This document shows, one piece after another, positions 1 through 8,892 of a stretch of 64,000 bases of DNA; within the stretch, counting starts at the first letter, position 1, and every line of letters begins with the position of its first letter. The stretch lies in the NCBI GenBank assembly GCA_023266195.1, contig JAHFRP010000002.1, positions 90,779 to 154,778 of the forward strand, written 5' to 3'. The notes beneath the pieces were generated by a model. The model ran no database searches. It was not told where the DNA came from and saw only the letters and a program-made list of their open reading frames with translations. The DNA is from Sulfuricella sp. Its GTDB lineage: Bacteria; Pseudomonadota; Gammaproteobacteria; Burkholderiales; Sulfuricellaceae. The translations under genes and the position numbers were made by a program.

Positions 1-750
1 GCGCGCGTCACCGATTTGACCGCAACCCTTCAGCCCGGCCAGCGCGCCGCGCTGGAGCAGACCCTGAAAGCCTTCGAAGACAAGAAGGGCAGCCAGATTG
101 CGATTCTGATCGTGCCCACCACCCAGCCCGAAACCATCGAGCAATATTCCATCCGCGCGGCCGAATCCTGGAAGCTGGGGCGCAAAGGCGTGGACGATGG
201 CGTGCTGCTGCTGGTGGCCAAGGACGACCGGAAAATGCGCATCGAAGTCGGGTACGGCCTGGAAGGGGCGATCCCGGACGCGGTGGCGAAGCGCATCGTC
301 AGCGAGATCGTGGCGCCCTACTTCAAGCAGGGCGATTACTTTGGCGGCATCGGCGCCGGGGTCGAGCGGATCGTCGAGGCGATTGAAGGCGAGCCTCTGC
401 CGGAGAAAAAACCAGCCCGGTCGGCAGGTGGGATGGCATTCAGCGGCGATTGGCTGGTGATCGCCTTCATTGTGGCCACCGTGCTGGGCGGCGCGATGCG
501 CGCTTTGCTCGGCCAGTTTTTCGGCGGGCTTGCCGCCGGCGCGATCGCCGCTTTCGTCGCCTGGCTGTTGTTTACCTCGTTGTTCCTGGCGTTCGTCGCC
601 GGCGTGCTGGTGTTTGTATTTACCCTGATCGGGCGTTTCGGAGGCGGAGGGTGGCATGGCGGAGGCGGCGGCTGGTCCGGCGGGAGCGGCGGCGGTTTCA
701 GCGGCGGAGGCGGCGGCTTCGGCGGTGGCGGCGCCTCGGGGGATTGGTAA
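1..750 (+). CDS. TPM-domain membrane protein, YgcG-like (5' partial)
   Basis: The frame is open from base 1, so the N-terminus and the expected signal peptide are outside the window; the first internal start (TTG at 16) is not credible. The first ~125 residues form a TPM (Psb32/MOLO-1) domain, with the typical DDGVLLLVA and RKMRIEVGYGLEG segments. About three hydrophobic stretches follow (residues ~145-210), then a tail that is almost only Gly, Ser, Trp and Phe and ends in ASGDW. This order (secreted TPM domain, membrane segments, Gly-rich tail) is the family pattern. Homologues usually sit beside a LemA-family gene, which may lie just upstream. A second TPM gene starts 5 bases downstream, so the two are probably one operon. 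The biochemical role of bacterial YgcG proteins is not settled; the call is by architecture. Confidence 0.9.
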   Translation, partial: ARVTDLTATLQPGQRAALEQTLKAFEDKKGSQIAILIVPTTQPETIEQYSIRAAESWKLGRKGVDDGVLLLVAKDDRKMRIEVGYGLEGAIPDAVAKRIVSEIVAPYFKQGDYFGGIGAGVERIVEAIEGEPLPEKKPARSAGGMAFSGDWLVIAFIVATVLGGAMRALLGQFFGGLAAGAIAAFVAWLLFTSLFLAFVAGVLVFVFTLIGRFGGGGWHGGGGGWSGGSGGGFSGGGGGFGGGGASGDW

Positions 751-754
751 CGCG

Positions 755-1252
755 ATGAATATCAAACGACTGGTTCGGCATGGGCTGACATTCCCGTGGC
801 AGGTAAGGCGGGTATTCCCGCGCCCAGCGATGCGGGCCATCGAAGCCGCGATCGGGGAATCCGAGCGAAGCCATTTCGGCGAGATTCGCTTTGCCGTGGA
901 AGGCGCGCTTGACGTGCATTCGCTGCTCAAGAGGAAAAGCGCGCGCGAGCGCGCCATCGAGGTGTTTTCAGAGCTGCGGGTTTGGGATACCGAGCGCAAC
1001 AACGGCGTGCTGATTTACCTTTTGCTGGCAGACCGGAGGGTGGAAGTCGTGGCCGACCGCGGCGTCCATCAAAAGGTCGGCGACCAGGGCTGGGCGGATA
1101 TCTGCCGCGCGATGGAGCGAGCATTCAGGCAGGGGCGCTTCGAGGAGGGAGTAGTCCTGGGGGTTCGCGAGGTGGCGCGCCATCTGGCGGAGCATTATCC
1201 GGCACAAGGGGAAAACGCGAACGAGTTGGCGGATGCCCCGGTGATCTTGTAG
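755..1252 (+). CDS. TPM-domain protein
   Basis: 165-residue protein with a single TPM domain, carrying the family hallmarks NNGVLIYLLLADRRVEVVAD and DQGWADICRAM. I take ATG 755 as the start because it follows the previous stop by 4 bases and homology begins there; the frame is open further upstream only because it overlaps the Gly-rich tail of the first gene. No signal peptide or membrane segment is seen, so unlike its neighbour this copy looks cytosolic or peripherally attached. Pairs of a membrane and a soluble TPM protein next to LemA are common in betaproteobacteria. No catalytic function is assigned. Confidence 0.85.
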   Translation: MNIKRLVRHGLTFPWQVRRVFPRPAMRAIEAAIGESERSHFGEIRFAVEGALDVHSLLKRKSARERAIEVFSELRVWDTERNNGVLIYLLLADRRVEVVADRGVHQKVGDQGWADICRAMERAFRQGRFEEGVVLGVREVARHLAEHYPAQGENANELADAPVIL

Positions 1253-1257
1253 CAGGC

Positions 1258-3807
1258 TCAATACTTCGGTAGGTTTTCGGACGGCCGGCCGATGTAAAAC
1301 CCTTGGGCCAGGTCGATGCCGATATCGCTCACGCTTTGCAGCACTTCTTCGCTTTCCACATACTCGGCAACGGTCTGGATGCCCAGTTCCTGCGCCAGCA
1401 TCGCAATACTCCGCACGAAAGCCATGTCTTTTTCGCTGCTGTTCATGTTGACGATGAAATCGCCTTCGATTTTCAGGAAGTCGATGGGGAAACGCTTCAG
1501 GTAGTGGAACGAGGAAAAGCCCGAGCCGAAGTCGTCGATCGCCAGCTTGAAACCTTCCAGTTTCAGGTTGTTGACGAATTTCTCCAGCATGTTCATGTTC
1601 TTGATCGTTTCGCGTTCGGTAATCTCGAAAACGATCCGGCCCGGATCGATGCCCGATCCCGCGACGATCCGCCGCGCCTCGGAGATGAATTCGTTCAGCA
1701 CCAGCGCACGCGGCGACAGGTTGAGGAAGATATTGCCCCGGAAGCCTTGCTCATGCACGGCTTCCAGGGCTTTTTCCATGACGATGTAGTCCATCTTGTG
1801 GATCACCCCGATTTTTTCCGCGATTTCGACGAAATCCCCTGCGCCCATGATTTTGTCATTGTCGAGGTGGATGCGGCTAAGCACCTCGACGGACTTTGTT
1901 TGTTTGGTGCGGGAATCGACTAGTGGCTGGAAGAATGGAATGATCTTCCTGTTTTCCACCGCATTCAGGATGATGATGCTGGTTTCGCTGATATTGCGGA
2001 ACACCTCGACGATGTCTTCCTCCGTCGGTACGCCGACCCGGTTTTTACCTTCCGTTTTCGCCTTGTACATCATGTTGTCGGCGAACAGGAACAGATCTTT
2101 TTGTGCGGTGGCATGGTCGGGATAAACGCCGATGCCGACCGAAACCGATCCTTTTACCACGGTACCGTCAGGCGAAACAACCGCCATGGTGCTGATCGCG
2201 TCGAGCGCTCTTTTGGCCGCCATCGCCGCTTCCTGCCCTCCGGTTTCGGGCAGGATGGCGACGAACTCGTCGCCCCCGTAGCGGGCCAGGATGTCCTCGG
2301 TGCGCAGAACCTCATGTAATGCGACTGCCACATCCTGCAGGAATTTGTCGCCGAAACTGTGCCCGTAGGTGTCGTTGACCGTCTTGAAATTGTCGAGATC
2401 GAGAACCAGCAGGGAGAATTTATAGCCGTGCCGCCCAGCCCGGCCGATTTCATATTCGAACAGTTCCCAGAACAGCCGTTGATTGTAAAGATTGGTGAGC
2501 GGATCGCGGGTTGCGTAGTATTCCAGGTCGCGGGTGTACTTGTGGATCGCCTTGATCGATCCGACCACGTTGAGAAGCGTGGACAGGATGCTTTCCATCA
2601 CCAGCATGCGGGTCGCATCCCGAATCATGTCCGCCTGAACGCCGATGCCGACGATGCCCCCGATCTTGGGGGTTTCGACCAACAGGGATTTCATTTGGAC
2701 TTCGATATCCCGTTCGTTCAGGTCGGCCAGATTATGGGACGAATCGGCGATATTGTGGACAATGGTGACGGCTGAGTCGCCGGAGAACTGGGGATGCCCA
2801 GACAATAACTTTCTGACGGTTTGCTCCAGCATTTTCTTGGTTTGGCTGGACGGGGCGTGGCGCCAGAAAATCTCCAGGTCGAATACCTCCTTGTCCACCT
2901 TGAAGATGGAGAACAGCGTATAGGCATTGATTACCTTGTTTATTTCGATCAACAGCAAGCCGACGTATTCGCGCCAGTCCTTGACCACGTCCGAGGTGAT
3001 GACGAATTTTTCCAGCAGGCGGATTTCGAATTCGAGCAATTCCTTGTCCACGGCGACCGATTTCAGCTTGTCCGAAAGCTGCTCGATTTTCTGCACGATG
3101 TTGTTCAGCTCGGCAAAGCCCAGGTCCACTTCGGCCAATTCCAGGTTTTTCAGATCGGAGATCTTGGTGACGCTTTCGATGCGCTGTCCCAACCGCGTGA
3201 TGGAACGCTCGATTTTCCGGTTGATGGACACAACGACCAGAAAGGCGATCAGGAACGGGATCGGCGCAATGACAACCAGCGAAAAGAAAAACTTGCTCTT
3301 GGCTTTGTCAATCAGCGGCGAGAGGTCCTGCTTGACGTCGATGACGCCGAGCACGTTGCCGATCTTGGCGTTCACATGGCAGCGCAGGCATTTTTCCTCC
3401 GCCTTGAGCGGGAAGATGTAGCGGATGCGGGATTCCTGCGCCTGACGCAGCTCGGAGCCGGTGCCGAAAGCTTTTTTAACCTCCGTGTCCATTTCGCCCT
3501 GCACGATCGGCCCGAACAGCTGGCTGACCGTTTCTCCGCGATAGATGTCGATTTCGGTGGGCGTATCCTGTACGGATTTTTTGGTGGCCGCGATGAATTC
3601 TTCGAGCTGCGCTCTTTTCCAGCCCTTGCTCATGATCTGGAACATGGAGTTGAACGTCAGCTGCGCCAGGTCGGTGGAAACGTAGAGCGAGTTTTCCTTG
3701 ATCGAGTTGGTGTAGATGTTGGAGAAGACGAAATAGGTGCCGCCGAAGAAAATCAGGGACACCAAGACCGATGCGGTAAGAATGAACCCTTTGAGCGTTT
3801 TTAGCAT
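1258..3807 (-). CDS. GGDEF-EAL protein with periplasmic CxxCH sensor domain
   Basis: 849-residue bifunctional c-di-GMP enzyme. Membrane segments at ~9-29 and ~172-194 enclose a periplasmic domain of the DUF3365/Tll0287-like type carrying CLRCH at 140-144, a classic c-type heme attachment motif. A ~220-residue GAF-like stretch follows. The GGDEF domain has GGDEF at 511-515 and an intact RxxD inhibitory site at 502-505. The EAL domain has EVL at 641-643 plus the expected Asn, Glu, Asp-Asp, Lys, Glu and Gln positions (NLSPR, EITERE, DDFGSG, LKIEG, AEYVE, QGFYIG). Both synthesis and hydrolysis therefore look possible. Heme attachment would make it a redox, NO or O2 sensor; this is inference. A close paralogue lies at 38215-40731. 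It is convergent with the TPM pair, with 5 bases between stops. Confidence 0.93.
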   Translation of the reverse strand: MLKTLKGFILTASVLVSLIFFGGTYFVFSNIYTNSIKENSLYVSTDLAQLTFNSMFQIMSKGWKRAQLEEFIAATKKSVQDTPTEIDIYRGETVSQLFGPIVQGEMDTEVKKAFGTGSELRQAQESRIRYIFPLKAEEKCLRCHVNAKIGNVLGVIDVKQDLSPLIDKAKSKFFFSLVVIAPIPFLIAFLVVVSINRKIERSITRLGQRIESVTKISDLKNLELAEVDLGFAELNNIVQKIEQLSDKLKSVAVDKELLEFEIRLLEKFVITSDVVKDWREYVGLLLIEINKVINAYTLFSIFKVDKEVFDLEIFWRHAPSSQTKKMLEQTVRKLLSGHPQFSGDSAVTIVHNIADSSHNLADLNERDIEVQMKSLLVETPKIGGIVGIGVQADMIRDATRMLVMESILSTLLNVVGSIKAIHKYTRDLEYYATRDPLTNLYNQRLFWELFEYEIGRAGRHGYKFSLLVLDLDNFKTVNDTYGHSFGDKFLQDVAVALHEVLRTEDILARYGGDEFVAILPETGGQEAAMAAKRALDAISTMAVVSPDGTVVKGSVSVGIGVYPDHATAQKDLFLFADNMMYKAKTEGKNRVGVPTEEDIVEVFRNISETSIIILNAVENRKIIPFFQPLVDSRTKQTKSVEVLSRIHLDNDKIMGAGDFVEIAEKIGVIHKMDYIVMEKALEAVHEQGFRGNIFLNLSPRALVLNEFISEARRIVAGSGIDPGRIVFEITERETIKNMNMLEKFVNNLKLEGFKLAIDDFGSGFSSFHYLKRFPIDFLKIEGDFIVNMNSSEKDMAFVRSIAMLAQELGIQTVAEYVESEEVLQSVSDIGIDLAQGFYIGRPSENLPKY

Positions 3808-3917
3808 ATTTTTATCGCCATCTGTTTTTGGCCATTCCAGCCGCTACGGGCCGAATGCCGTGATCAGTCGCATGTTAACGTGATAATTGGCGCTGATGCA
3901 AATAAAGCGGGCCGATG

Positions 3918-5180
3918 CTACTGCCGGGTGTTGTCGAGCAGGATGACATCGTCGAATTCGCGCTGGTTGGCTTCGTGGCGTTTCTTCACGAAGAACATGC
4001 TACCGCTGACGAACAGCCCGAACAGAGTGATGACGGCATAAACCGGCAAATCCTGCCGGATCAGCAGCGCGTATAACCCGGTCATGAGGAGGATCGACAG
4101 GTTTTCGTTGAAATTCTGCACTGCGATCGAATGGCCTGCACCCATCAGGATATGGCCGCGGTGCTGCAACAGCGCGTTCATCGGCACCACGAAAAAGCCC
4201 GATAATGCGCCGATGATGACCAGCAGCGGAACGGCGATCCACAGGTCGTGAATAAAATTCATGCCGATGACGATCAACCCCATCGCGATGCCGAGCGGAA
4301 TCACCTTCACCGACCGGCGCATCGAGATCATTTTGGCAGCCAATCCCGCGCCGACCGCGACGCCGACTGCAACGACGCCTTGCAGCATGCTCGCTTTGGA
4401 CAGATCCATCCGGAGCGCCGCCTCAGCCCACTTGAGGACGATGAATTGCAGGGTCGCACCCGCCCCCCAGAACAGGGTGGTGACGGCGAGCGAAATCTGT
4501 CCGAGCTTGTCGCGCCACAGCAGCATCAGGCAGTGGTTGAAATCGTGAATGAGATATACCGGATTTTTCTTCAGAATCCGGTGATCTACCCCGGTGTCGG
4601 GGATGTACAGGTTGAAAATGGCTGCGACCAGGTAAATGCCGCCGATGATGCCGATACTCATTTGGGCGATCGTGTCGATGCCGGTGTCGATCAGCGGCAA
4701 ATCAAAGCTCAGCAAGGCATGGGCGATGTCCGGTTTGACCAGCAGGCCGCCAACGACGGTGCCGAGGATGATCGCCACTACGGTCAACCCTTCTATCCAG
4801 CCGTTGGCGACCACCAGTTGGCGGTGCGGCAGCAGTTCGGTGAGGATGCCGTATTTGGCCGGCGAGTAGGCGGCGGCGCCGAGGCCGACGATCGCATAAG
4901 CCGCCAGCGGGTGCATGCCGGCGAACATGGTCAGGCAGCCGAAAATCTTGATTCCGTTGCTGATGAGCATGACCCGCCCCTTGGGCATGGAATCGGCGAA
5001 AGCGCCGACGAAAGCGGCGAGCAGCACGTAGGATACGGTGAAGAAGAGCTTGAGCAGTGGCTCGTATGCCTGCGGCGCATGCATATCGCGCAGGGCCCCG
5101 ATGGCTGCGATCAGCAGGGCATTGTCGGCCAGCGCGGAGAAAAACTGTGCTGCCAGAATGGTATAAAAGCCGCGCTTCAT
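3918..5180 (-). CDS. lplT: lysophospholipid transporter LplT (MFS)
   Basis: 420-residue, roughly 12-segment inner-membrane carrier of the major facilitator superfamily. The N-terminus (FFSALADNALLIAA and later GAFADSMPKGRVMLISN) is characteristic of LplT, which flips lysophospholipids into the cytosol for re-acylation by Aas. Length matches the family (about 400). The acyltransferase/ligase Aas, often adjacent or fused, is not in this neighbourhood, so the partner must be elsewhere or substrate use may differ. The gene stands alone, divergent from the LysR gene; the 175-base gap between them holds both promoters. Confidence 0.88.
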   Translation of the reverse strand: MKRGFYTILAAQFFSALADNALLIAAIGALRDMHAPQAYEPLLKLFFTVSYVLLAAFVGAFADSMPKGRVMLISNGIKIFGCLTMFAGMHPLAAYAIVGLGAAAYSPAKYGILTELLPHRQLVVANGWIEGLTVVAIILGTVVGGLLVKPDIAHALLSFDLPLIDTGIDTIAQMSIGIIGGIYLVAAIFNLYIPDTGVDHRILKKNPVYLIHDFNHCLMLLWRDKLGQISLAVTTLFWGAGATLQFIVLKWAEAALRMDLSKASMLQGVVAVGVAVGAGLAAKMISMRRSVKVIPLGIAMGLIVIGMNFIHDLWIAVPLLVIIGALSGFFVVPMNALLQHRGHILMGAGHSIAVQNFNENLSILLMTGLYALLIRQDLPVYAVITLFGLFVSGSMFFVKKRHEANQREFDDVILLDNTRQ

Positions 5181-5300
5181 CCGCTCTTGGGTCGATTCCG
5201 TGTTGGGTTGCCGGCATGCCGAGAAAAAGCCATTCGCTTTATACCATGAAACCCCCAGGGGCTGCCACGAGGCGGGCCGAACTTCGCGTTTAGGCTATCC

Positions 5301-5331
5301 TTGGACAGCGATTTGTGATTGAATGTATAAC
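5301..5331 (+). promoter_or_regulatory. possible sigma-70 promoter for the LysR gene
   Basis: TTGGAC at 5301-5306 and TATAAC at 5326-5331 lie upstream of the LysR start at 5356. The spacer is 19 bases (18 if TGGACA is used), slightly long, so this is a weak-to-moderate call. LysR proteins usually repress themselves from a site overlapping such a promoter; I did not find a convincing T-N11-A box. Confidence 0.35.
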
Positions 5332-5355
5332 CATTAAATTTGTTTATGAATTCCC

Positions 5356-6246
5356 ATGGCCGACCGCCGACTCCAGGTGTTTTTTACCGTCGCGAAGCAA
5401 CTCAGCTTCACCAAGGCGGCTGAAATTCTCTTCATGACCCAACCTGCGGTGACTTTTCAGGTCAAGCAGCTGGAAGAGCATTTCAATACCCGCTTGTTCG
5501 AGCGCAGCCACAGCAAAATCACGCTGACGCCCGCCGGTCGGCTGGCGATGGAGTATGCCGAACGCATTCTTAACCTGACCGCGGAAATGGAAACCCGGCT
5601 GACCGAGATGACCGGGGAGGTCGGCGGTACGCTTTTGATCGGCGCCAGCACCACCATTGCCGAATACATGTTGCCGCGCATGCTGGGAGATTTCAAGGCG
5701 CGCTATCCGCAGGTGCAGGCGCGGCTCACGGTAGCGAATTCGGAAACGGTCGAGTCCAAGGTGGCCGACCATACCCTGGATATCGGCCTGATCGAGGCGC
5801 CATCCCATCACCCCAGCCTTAAATCCGAAATATGCTGCGAGGATGAGCTGGTGATGATCTGCTCCGGGCAGCACGAGCTGAGCAAACTCACCTCGATTTC
5901 GCCCGACAAACTGGTCATCCAGCCCTACATCAGCCGCGAGGCGGGTTCCGGCACGCGCGAGGTGGTGGACGATTATTTCAAGCGTGCCGGCATCCTGCCG
6001 GACGACTTGAACATCGCGATGGAACTGGGCAGCCCGGAAGCGATCAAGGGTGCGGTGGAGGCCGGTCTGGGCATCGCCATCGTCTCGCGCGCCACCATAC
6101 TCAAGGAAATCAAGCTGGGAGACCTGGTCGCCGTGCCGTTGGATCCGCGCTTGATGCGGCCGCTGTCGGTGGTTTATGCTACCGAGAAATTCCGCTCCAA
6201 GCTGCTCCAGTCCTTCCTCGATTTCACGACTGAGGCGCTGAAGTAG
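5356..6246 (+). CDS. LysR-family transcriptional regulator
   Basis: 296 residues, the normal LysR length. Residues ~3-62 are the winged helix-turn-helix (LSFTKAAEILFMTQPAVTFQV, then LEEHFNTRLFER); ~88-294 form the periplasmic-binding-like effector domain. The effector half resembles CysB/CysL-like regulators, and some selenium-associated LysR proteins look similar; with selD/selU only 3-5 kb away that is worth noting but not proven. ATG 5356 is used; another ATG at 5346 is out of frame. No clear Shine-Dalgarno sequence is seen, so the transcript leader may be short. The small gene at 6254 follows by 7 bases and is probably co-transcribed. Confidence 0.9.
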   Translation: MADRRLQVFFTVAKQLSFTKAAEILFMTQPAVTFQVKQLEEHFNTRLFERSHSKITLTPAGRLAMEYAERILNLTAEMETRLTEMTGEVGGTLLIGASTTIAEYMLPRMLGDFKARYPQVQARLTVANSETVESKVADHTLDIGLIEAPSHHPSLKSEICCEDELVMICSGQHELSKLTSISPDKLVIQPYISREAGSGTREVVDDYFKRAGILPDDLNIAMELGSPEAIKGAVEAGLGIAIVSRATILKEIKLGDLVAVPLDPRLMRPLSVVYATEKFRSKLLQSFLDFTTEALK

Positions 6247-6253
6247 TGTTCCC

Positions 6254-6610
6254 ATGAACGTAAAACAAAGCGAGAAAAAGCTGTCGCGGCTGTTCGGAGG
6301 CTTGCCCGCCGGGCAGCAAGAGACCGTGCTCGCCTTCGTCGAATTCCTGGCCGCACGCAATCCCGCACCGGAAACAGTCGTCCCGCAAACTCCGCAGCCG
6401 CTTCCGCGCCCCGCCGAGGAGTCGGTGGTCAAGGCGATCAAACGGCTAAGGGAAACCTATCCGATGTTGAACCCCGACAAATTGCTGCACGAGACTTCAG
6501 GCCTGATGATGAAGCACGTGATGAACGGCAAGCCGGCCGCCGAGGTGATCGACGAACTTGAGGCGCTGTTCGCCCGATATTACGAGCAGCACGGCGCAGA
6601 TTTGGGTTAA
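6254..6610 (+). CDS. conserved hypothetical protein, 118 aa
   Basis: Begins 7 bases after the LysR gene, so likely translated from the same mRNA. The N-terminal ~37 residues (KLSRLFGGLPAGQQETVLAF) form an amphipathic helix pair. A proline-rich linker follows (residues ~39-57), then a helical second half (AIKRLRETYPMLNPDKLLHE, and HVMNGKPAAEVIDELEALFA). No signal peptide, membrane segment or metal motif is present. I do not recognise a named family; similar small LysR-linked proteins occur in betaproteobacteria. A DNA- or regulator-binding accessory role is only a guess from position. Confidence 0.75.
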   Translation: MNVKQSEKKLSRLFGGLPAGQQETVLAFVEFLAARNPAPETVVPQTPQPLPRPAEESVVKAIKRLRETYPMLNPDKLLHETSGLMMKHVMNGKPAAEVIDELEALFARYYEQHGADLG

Positions 6611-6630
6611 CGGAGCGCTGCTCGACCGCC

Positions 6631-6650
6631 ATTCCCGCGAAAGCGGGAAT
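6631..6650. repeat. dRS3-like palindrome
   Basis: A perfect palindrome with 8-base arms and a GAAA loop (ATTCCCGC-GAAA-GCGGGAAT), lying in the 243-base gap between the LysR operon and phoH. A near-identical copy is at 28077-28096 and a diverged one at 60501-60525. It resembles the short dispersed palindromes (Neisseria dRS3 type) common in proteobacterial intergenic DNA. The same gap also holds a hairpin at 6742-6771 (arms TGCAGGGG/CCCCTGCA) that could end either converging transcript. Confidence 0.7.
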
Positions 6651-6853
6651 CCACGCATCCTGGAAATACACCGGATTTCCTCTTTCCGGAATGATGTTTG
6701 TTCACGAATGGTCCTGATCGGCCAAAACGTTAAGCAGAATGTGCAGGGGCGGTCTCCAGGCCACCCCTGCAGCAATGTTTCGTCACCATTCATTCATCGC
6801 CGAGATTGGTCGCTAATCAGGTAAATTATTCCTGGCTGGCTGCCGGTTTTCCC

Positions 6854-8251
6854 TCACAGCACCTCGGCCGCGTAATCCGCCAGTCTAGAGCGTTCGCCGC
6901 GCATCAGCGTGACGTGGCCGGAATGCTCCCATCCCTTGAACCGGTCCACTACGTAAGTCAGCCCGGAACTGCCCTCGGTCAGGTAGGGCGTGTCGATCTG
7001 GGCGATGTTGCCGAGGCAGACCACCTTGGTACCGGGGCCGGCGCGGGTGACCAGGGTTTTCATCTGTTTCGGCGTCAGGTTCTGCGCTTCGTCGATGATC
7101 AGGAATTTCTTCAGGAAGGTGCGTCCGCGCATGAAATTGAGCGACTTGATCTTGACCCGCGAGCGGATCAGGTCTTGCGTTGCGGCGCGGCCCCAGTCGC
7201 CGGCTTCGTCGTCGGTCTTGTTGAGCACGTCCAGGTTGTCTTCCAGCGCGCCCATCCACGGCGCCATCTTTTCCTCCTCGGTGCCGGGCAGGAAGCCGAT
7301 GTCCTCGCCGACCGGCACGGTGACGCGGGTCATGATGATTTCGCTGTAGATTTTGTGGTCCAGCGTCTGCGTCAGCGCGGAAGCCAGGGTGAGCAGGGTC
7401 TTGCCTGTGCCGGCCTGGCCGAGCAGGGTGATGAAATCCACCTCGGGGTTCATCAACAGGTTGAGCGCGAAATTCTGCTCGCGATTGCGTGCGGTGATCC
7501 CCCACACGCTGTTTTTCTGGTGAGCGTAATCCTTGATGGTTTCGAGCACGGCGGTACTGCCGCTGGTTTCCCGCACGATGGCGTGGAACGGATTTTCATA
7601 TTCGAAATAGACGAATTCGTTGACCAGGAAGCCGGCGCACAGCGGCCCCTTGATGCGGTAAAACGTGTGGCCCGATGCCTGCCAGGATTCCATGCCCTTG
7701 CTGTGCGTGTCCCAGAAATCGGCCGGCAAGGCCTTGAGCCCGGTGTACAGCAGGTCGGTATCTTCCAGCACCTTGTCGTTGAAGTAGTCCTCTGCCGCAA
7801 AGCCTAGCGCGCGGGCCTTGATGCGCATGTTGATGTCTTTGCTGACCAGGATGACTTCGCGCTTGGGGAACTGCTGCTGCAGGCTCATCACCACGCTGAT
7901 GATCTGGTTGTCCGCCTTGCTGGTCGGCAGCGCGGCTGGAAGTTCGCCGTTCATCTGCTTGGTTTGCAGGAACAGGCGGCCGTTGCTGCTGCGGTTGTTG
8001 GTGGAAAGGGGGAATCCCTCCTCCATGCGGATTTGCGCGCCGCTCACGATTTCGTCCAGAAAACGGCTCGCCTGGCGAGCGTTGCGTGCCACCTCAGTCA
8101 TGCCTTTCTTGTTGCCGTCCAATTCCTCCAGCGTGATCATCGGCAGGAACACATCGTGCTCCTCGAAATGGAACAGGCTCGACGGGTCGTGCATCAGCAC
8201 GTTGGTGTCGAGAACGAACAGCTTTGTTTGCACGCTGGATTTTCGCGCCAT
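6854..8251 (-). CDS. PhoH-family protein with N-terminal PIN domain (PhoH2)
   Basis: 465 residues. The N-terminal PIN nuclease-like domain (residues ~10-135) starts with KLFVLDTNVLMHDP, whose acidic residue is a metal ligand, and continues with LEELDGNKKG. The C-terminal PhoH ATPase (~240-455) carries LLGQAGTGKTLL (Walker A) and FLIIDEAQNL (Walker B). PIN-PhoH fusions are described as RNA helicase/ribonuclease proteins. The start is supported by an AGGGA ribosome site 5 bases upstream. It lies 13 bases after bcp on the same strand, forming a bcp-phoH operon. Confidence 0.92.
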   Translation of the reverse strand: MARKSSVQTKLFVLDTNVLMHDPSSLFHFEEHDVFLPMITLEELDGNKKGMTEVARNARQASRFLDEIVSGAQIRMEEGFPLSTNNRSSNGRLFLQTKQMNGELPAALPTSKADNQIISVVMSLQQQFPKREVILVSKDINMRIKARALGFAAEDYFNDKVLEDTDLLYTGLKALPADFWDTHSKGMESWQASGHTFYRIKGPLCAGFLVNEFVYFEYENPFHAIVRETSGSTAVLETIKDYAHQKNSVWGITARNREQNFALNLLMNPEVDFITLLGQAGTGKTLLTLASALTQTLDHKIYSEIIMTRVTVPVGEDIGFLPGTEEEKMAPWMGALEDNLDVLNKTDDEAGDWGRAATQDLIRSRVKIKSLNFMRGRTFLKKFLIIDEAQNLTPKQMKTLVTRAGPGTKVVCLGNIAQIDTPYLTEGSSGLTYVVDRFKGWEHSGHVTLMRGERSRLADYAAEVL

Positions 8252-8264
8252 TGGAATCCCTTTT

Positions 8265-8744
8265 TTAGTTGAGCGTTTTTACGAAATCAAGCACTTCATG
8301 GGCATGACCGGAGACTTTGATGCCGCGCCATTCCTTGCACAGCACGCCCACCGCGTCGATGGCGAACGTGCTGCGCTCGATGCCCCGAACCTGTTTACCG
8401 TACAGTTGTTTCAGCTTGATGACGCCGAACAGGCCGCACGCGGCTTCGCCGCTATCGCTGAGCAGTTCGAACGGCAGCCTCTGTTTTGCCTTGAAATTTT
8501 CGTGCGACTTCAGACTGTCGCGCGAGATGCCGAGGATTTCGCATCCGCAGGCGAGGAATGTCGGGTAAAGGTCGCGGAACTGCTGCGCCTCGGTGGTGCA
8601 GCCGGGCGTCGAATCCTTGGGGTAGAAGTACAGGATGACAGGCTTGCCTTTAACGGCGGATAAGCGAAATGGCTTGCCGCCGGTCGCGGGCAGTTCAAAA
8701 TCGGGAACGGGCTGGCCGAGCATGGCGGTCATCGGGCTGGTCAT
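8265..8744 (-). CDS. bcp: thioredoxin-dependent peroxiredoxin Bcp/PrxQ
   Basis: 159-residue AhpC/TSA-family peroxidase that reduces hydroperoxides using thioredoxin. The catalytic region reads YFYPKDSTPGCTTEAQQFRD, the PrxQ signature; here the position five residues after the peroxidatic Cys is a Gln rather than the second Cys seen in many PrxQ enzymes, so a different resolving residue (for example the later CGC at ~80) may be used. Longer open frame to 9026 is only the shadow of thpR; homology begins at ATG 8744 (or 8732/8723). Followed by the PIN-PhoH gene after 13 bases. Confidence 0.9.
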   Translation of the reverse strand: MTSPMTAMLGQPVPDFELPATGGKPFRLSAVKGKPVILYFYPKDSTPGCTTEAQQFRDLYPTFLACGCEILGISRDSLKSHENFKAKQRLPFELLSDSGEAACGLFGVIKLKQLYGKQVRGIERSTFAIDAVGVLCKEWRGIKVSGHAHEVLDFVKTLN

Positions 8745-8892
8745 GGTGCCATTGTTGACAATAATTGGGGGCAAAGCAACAGGGAAAGCGGGGTATGCGC
8801 CAGGAAAGGCGTGGCAGGTGGACCAGCGTGGATGACAGTCAGGCAAATTAAATAGAATAATAGGGTGTTTCCAGTCTGCCGGGAGTACCGCC